A stretch of DNA of 64,000 nt from Lentisphaerota bacterium (GTDB lineage: Bacteria; Verrucomicrobiota; Lentisphaeria; Victivallales; Victivallaceae), in assembly GCA_015061625.1 (NCBI GenBank), contig SUWG01000002.1, positions 1-64,000 of the forward strand, in the 5' to 3' direction. The position numbers were made by a program, and so were the translations under genes. Numbering within the stretch: the stretch's first letter is position 1; every line of letters starts with the position of its first letter. This document shows positions 61,306-64,000 of the stretch, piece after piece. A model generated the notes under the pieces. That model did not search any database and was not told the origin of the DNA. It worked only from the letters and a program-made list of their open reading frames with translations.

Positions 61306-61334
61306 AAGATAACACACTTTGTGTGTTTTTTCAA
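61306..61334 (-). promoter_or_regulatory. Promoter of fabG with palindrome in the spacer
   Basis: Minus-strand TTGAAA (61329-61334), 17 bases, TATCTT (61306-61311). The 17-bp palindrome AACACACTTTGTGTGTT (61311-61327) fills the spacer, a classical place for a repressor to bar RNA polymerase. Confidence 0.65.
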
Positions 61335-61801
61335 ATATTTAATATATCCCGGTTCTGCCGCATTGCTTCGTAGAGGGTGATACTGACGGCATTGGCCAGA
61401 TTCAAACTGCGGCTGAATTCTCCGGGCATGGGGATTTGCCACATATCATCCATATATTTTTCATAAAATTCTTTGGGCAAACCGGCAGATTCCCGGCCGA
61501 AAACCAGATAATCGCCGATTTCATATTTCGCATCGAAAAAGTTTTTTTCGCCGTGAGTGGAAATAAAGAACATCCGTTGCGGTTTTTCGGCGGCAAGGAA
61601 TGCTTCCCAGTCTTTGTGGATCGCCGGATTGAGATGCTGCCAATAATCCAAGCCGGCCCGTTTGAGATATTTATCTTCCAGAGAAAATCCCAATGGCTCG
61701 ATCAGGTGCAGTTTACAGTTGGTCGAGACTGCCAGACGACCGATAGTGCCGGTGTTTTGCGGTATTTCCGGCTGAAAAAGGACGATGTTGAATGAACTCA
61801 T
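61331..61801 (-). CDS. trmL: tRNA (cytidine(34)-2'-O)-methyltransferase TrmL
   Basis: Methylates the wobble base of leucine tRNAs. The 156-residue SPOUT-fold enzyme has NIVLFQPEIPQNTGTIGRLA, GFSLEDKYLKRAGLDYW, YLVFGRESAGLP and IPMPGEFSRSLNLANAVSI: the knot motifs of the family. It lies 2 bases after the upstream rsmB-like gene. Confidence 0.94.
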   Translation of the reverse strand: MSSFNIVLFQPEIPQNTGTIGRLAVSTNCKLHLIEPLGFSLEDKYLKRAGLDYWQHLNPAIHKDWEAFLAAEKPQRMFFISTHGEKNFFDAKYEIGDYLVFGRESAGLPKEFYEKYMDDMWQIPMPGEFSRSLNLANAVSITLYEAMRQNRDILNI

Positions 61802-61803
61802 TT

Positions 61804-63138
61804 CTATTTTACCTTGCGCATTTTGGCCATGAATAAGGCGTCGCAGTTCCCGTCAGTGCTGTCGATGCGGAGCATTCCCGGTGCGATTTTTCCGGTCAAC
61901 GGATTTTCAAACGGATCAAGTTTATATTCCTCATGTCCGGCAAGAAATTTCTGCACAACTTCGCAGTTTTCTGCATCAAATAGTGAACAGGTGGCATAAA
62001 CCAGCACTCCTCCGGGGCGAACGGCATTGGCGTAGTTTTCCAGAATTTGCTTCTGGGTATTGCTCAATTCAGAAATATCTTCCGGTTTCAGTTTCCACTG
62101 GGCCCCCGGATTGCGCCGCCACACGCCGGAACAACTGCATGGGGCATCGACCAGTACTCCGTCAAAAAGATGTTTGCCTTTCCAAACTCCGCCGTCATGG
62201 GCTTTGGTGACAATATTGGGAAAACCGGCCCGCCGGGCGCGCAGACGCAAGTCGTCAAGTTTCTTTGCCCGGATATCACCGGCCTGCACGGTACCTTTGC
62301 GCTTCATCAGTTGGGCAAGGTGCAGAGTTTTGCCACCGGCACCGGCACAGGGATCGAGCCATCTTTCCCCCGGTTTCGGAGCGGCGACAATGGAAATGCA
62401 CTGGCTGGCCAGATCCTGTATCTCAAAAAGACCGGCTTTGAAACTCTCCAGAGTATAGAGATTGATTTTTGCCCGCACTTCGACGGCATCCGGCAGAGTG
62501 TTGTGCGGGGTGACTTCGGCACCGGAATTTCTCAATTCATCAATGACTTTTTCCGGAGTATCGGTCTGCATCCTTATCCACATCGGGGGGCGGGATGAGA
62601 GCATTTTAAGGAAATTTTCATTATCCAGATTTTCCGGAAGTTTTTCCGATATCCACGCCGGAAGCAGATCCCGGTCTGTTATCCGCAGGTCACAATTGAA
62701 GTAAGTTGCCATCTGATTGGCTCTGGCACAGGGATTATTCAGCGCATGAGGTAATGTCGGCATCGAACAGGCGGAAGCAATGGCTGATGCATTGGCCTGA
62801 TCTCCAGAAACAAATGCTCCGGCCATAAGCAGGGCAGACAGTTCTCTGGCCGTGAGCAGGATGCTGCCGGATTCCAATTCTGCAAGACGGTCAGCCGGGA
62901 GATATTGCCGGATGAAACCCCAGAAGCGCAATGATGCATAGATCGTTTCTGAAATAAATGCCCGGTCACGGGAACCGCATTTGCGGTTTTCCCGGAAATA
63001 GGTTGCCAGAATCCGGTCTGCAGGCATTTGTCTGCCGAAACCGGAGGCCAGAACTTTTCTGGCACAGTCATTGAGCAGATTCAGTTGAGCCCGGAATTTT
63101 TCCGGGGCGATATTATTTTTGTCGTGATGTTCTCTCAT
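61804..63138 (-). CDS. RsmB-like rRNA cytosine-5 methyltransferase
   Basis: A 444-residue RsmB/NOP2-type methyltransferase. An N-terminal NusB-like helical domain (about 20-160), then the SAM site WLDPCAGAGGKTLHLAQLM, catalytic cysteines in VDAPCSCSGVWRRNP (PCS) and YATCSLFDAENCEV (TCS). It makes m5C, probably in 16S rRNA. Its ATG is only about 10 bases from the -10 box, so its message would be nearly leaderless unless a later start is used. Confidence 0.9.
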   Translation of the reverse strand: MREHHDKNNIAPEKFRAQLNLLNDCARKVLASGFGRQMPADRILATYFRENRKCGSRDRAFISETIYASLRFWGFIRQYLPADRLAELESGSILLTARELSALLMAGAFVSGDQANASAIASACSMPTLPHALNNPCARANQMATYFNCDLRITDRDLLPAWISEKLPENLDNENFLKMLSSRPPMWIRMQTDTPEKVIDELRNSGAEVTPHNTLPDAVEVRAKINLYTLESFKAGLFEIQDLASQCISIVAAPKPGERWLDPCAGAGGKTLHLAQLMKRKGTVQAGDIRAKKLDDLRLRARRAGFPNIVTKAHDGGVWKGKHLFDGVLVDAPCSCSGVWRRNPGAQWKLKPEDISELSNTQKQILENYANAVRPGGVLVYATCSLFDAENCEVVQKFLAGHEEYKLDPFENPLTGKIAPGMLRIDSTDGNCDALFMAKMRKVK

Positions 63139-63147
63139 AATGCATTT

Positions 63148-63176
63148 AATATATCCCCAAAACTGTTATTTGTCCA
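63148..63176 (-). promoter_or_regulatory. Promoter of the rsmB-like/trmL operon
   Basis: Minus-strand TGGACA (63171-63176), 17 bases, TATATT (63148-63153). Confidence 0.55.
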
Positions 63177-63205
63177 CAAAAAAACGAAAAAAGTGCATTG
63201 ATTAC

Positions 63206-63234
63206 TTGAAAAAAACTGCTTTTCATGATATTGT
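63206..63234 (+). promoter_or_regulatory. Promoter of the symporter gene
   Basis: TTGAAA (63206-63211), 17 bases, TATTGT (63229-63234). The leader to the ATG is about 175 bases, AT-rich, with G8 at 63326-63333; no known riboswitch is recognised in it. Confidence 0.6.
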
Positions 63235-63415
63235 AAAGCATCCCGGATTTTTATTTCTTTTTTTTAGGAAATCTGAAATAAAAGGTGAATATTTTTCGTT
63301 ACAAAGGTAAATGCCTTATCTTGCAGGGGGGGGTGTTTTATCTTTTTTACCATATAAAATAAAAATTCAAGTCATAATTGAACCAAAAAACTAAAAGAAA
63401 GGAAAGGAAAAAATT

Positions 63416-64000
63416 ATGATGTCACTATTCGGGTCTGCTTTGCGGCAGATCGAAATCAACCACGAAGGAATGCAATCTCTGGACTGGGCAATCGTTATCG
63501 GTTTTATTGTGGTACTCACCGGAGTATTGCTCTATTGCAACCGGTATATGCGTAATGCCGCAGACTTTCTCGCGGCCAACCGCTGTGCCGGCCGGTATGT
63601 GATGAGTATTTCCGAGGGTATTGCCGGATTCGGTCTGATCAGTGCGGTTGCCTCATGGGAAGCTTTTATGAAAAGCGGTTTTGCTTCCACCTGGTGGGGC
63701 ATGATGCAGGCACCGTTTTCACTGGTTCTTGCGTTGGTCGCCTGGGTCACCTACCGTATGCGTGAAACGCGTTGTTTTACGCTGGCACAGTTCTATGAAG
63801 TGCGTTACAGCCGTAAGTTCCGTTTGGGGGCCGGTATCATCACCTTTTTGAGCGGTGTGGTCAATTACGGTATTTTCCCGATGGTTTCGGTGAAGTTCCT
63901 TATGGCTTTCTGTAAGCTCCCGTACAATGTTGAATGGTTGGGAATCAACTGGGATATTTACGGTATTCTGCTGGCTTTTGCGATCGGTATGGGGGTTTTC
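63416..64000 (+). CDS. Sodium:solute symporter (SLC5-like), 5' part only
   Basis: From ATG at 63416 (RBS GGAAAGGAA) 195 codons are open to the window end. The product MMSLFGSALRQIEINHEGMQ has then a first helix DWAIVIGFIVVLTGVLLY, the SSF-typical loop RNAADFLAANRCAGRYVMSISEGIAGFG and further helices with RETRCFTLAQFYEVRYSRKFR. It probably imports a sugar, sialic acid or similar solute with sodium; the substrate is not predictable from this part. Truncated by the window. Confidence 0.88.
   Translation, partial: MMSLFGSALRQIEINHEGMQSLDWAIVIGFIVVLTGVLLYCNRYMRNAADFLAANRCAGRYVMSISEGIAGFGLISAVASWEAFMKSGFASTWWGMMQAPFSLVLALVAWVTYRMRETRCFTLAQFYEVRYSRKFRLGAGIITFLSGVVNYGIFPMVSVKFLMAFCKLPYNVEWLGINWDIYGILLAFAIGMGVF

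Noticed and set aside
63235-63415. Riboswitch in the long symporter leader
   Set aside because: No known aptamer core was recognised; the leader is AT-rich with only weak short stems.

Overview
The window looks like a piece of a gut-type member of the PVC superphylum, most likely Lentisphaerota/Victivallales. The signs are a Minf_1886-type protein (a family restricted to Verrucomicrobia/Planctomycetes-type genomes), three pseudopilin genes with a near-invariant [16 protein letters not shown] start, each at the end of a sugar-related gene cluster, DUF4434 and DUF4838 proteins, and a mix of unusual glycoside hydrolases (GH36-, GH92- and GH130-like). This is inference from gene content; no rRNA is present to confirm it.

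Layout. 1-421: cut-off membrane protein gene. 604-1024 and 5607-6500: two arrays of a dispersed intergenic repeat in opposite orientation, flanking a 4.6-kb block with a serine hydrolase, rsmA, a zinc-ribbon protein, a PAS histidine kinase and a PfkB sugar kinase. 6666-12072: possible short leader ORF, then a LacI regulator with a 30-bp palindromic operator, a DUF4434 TIM-barrel protein, a secreted DUF4838 protein and a pseudopilin. 12234-15040: MBL-fold hydrolase, a lipoprotein with a uridine-kinase-like domain, a ZIP transporter. 15228-20443: ffh with three followers including an M16 peptidase. 20537-26745: pyrR-pyrB-pyrC-M20 peptidase-hemW-unknown-truA. 26773-33745: GH92-like enzyme, Na/Ca exchanger, two tandem Na/Pi cotransporters, a possible exported protein. 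33820-39563: MFS transporter, phosphoesterase-GH36 operon, RRM protein, ybaK, a DUF1805 protein. 39567-45708: YgiQ-type radical SAM enzyme, HAD phosphatase, cysK-nadA-phosphoesterase, tRNA(CAT). 45719-49008: AraC regulator divergent from an oxidoreductase-pseudopilin-cupin operon. 49224-52643: 20-residue-repeat secreted protein, a secreted FGE/C-type-lectin-fold protein with a diversity-generating-retroelement-like variable C terminus, an esterase and a GH130-like enzyme. 52932-60468: second DUF4434 locus (secreted proteins, pseudopilin, divergent LacI-like regulator). 60523-63138: fabG, trmL and an rsmB-like methyltransferase. 63416-64000: start of a sodium:solute symporter.

Promoters are very uniform: a TTGAAA/TTGACA/TTGCAA-like box, 16-17 bases, then TATATT or a close variant, before at least 29 transcription units. 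This let me move several starts downstream, because the longest-ORF starts fall inside the promoter.

The most striking signal is the DGR-like variable region at 50676-50777. No reverse transcriptase or template repeat is visible in the window, so the mutagenic machinery would have to act from elsewhere in the genome. Next are the outward-pointing repeat arrays that begin directly at stop codons, and the two parallel DUF4434 loci with clear candidate operators.
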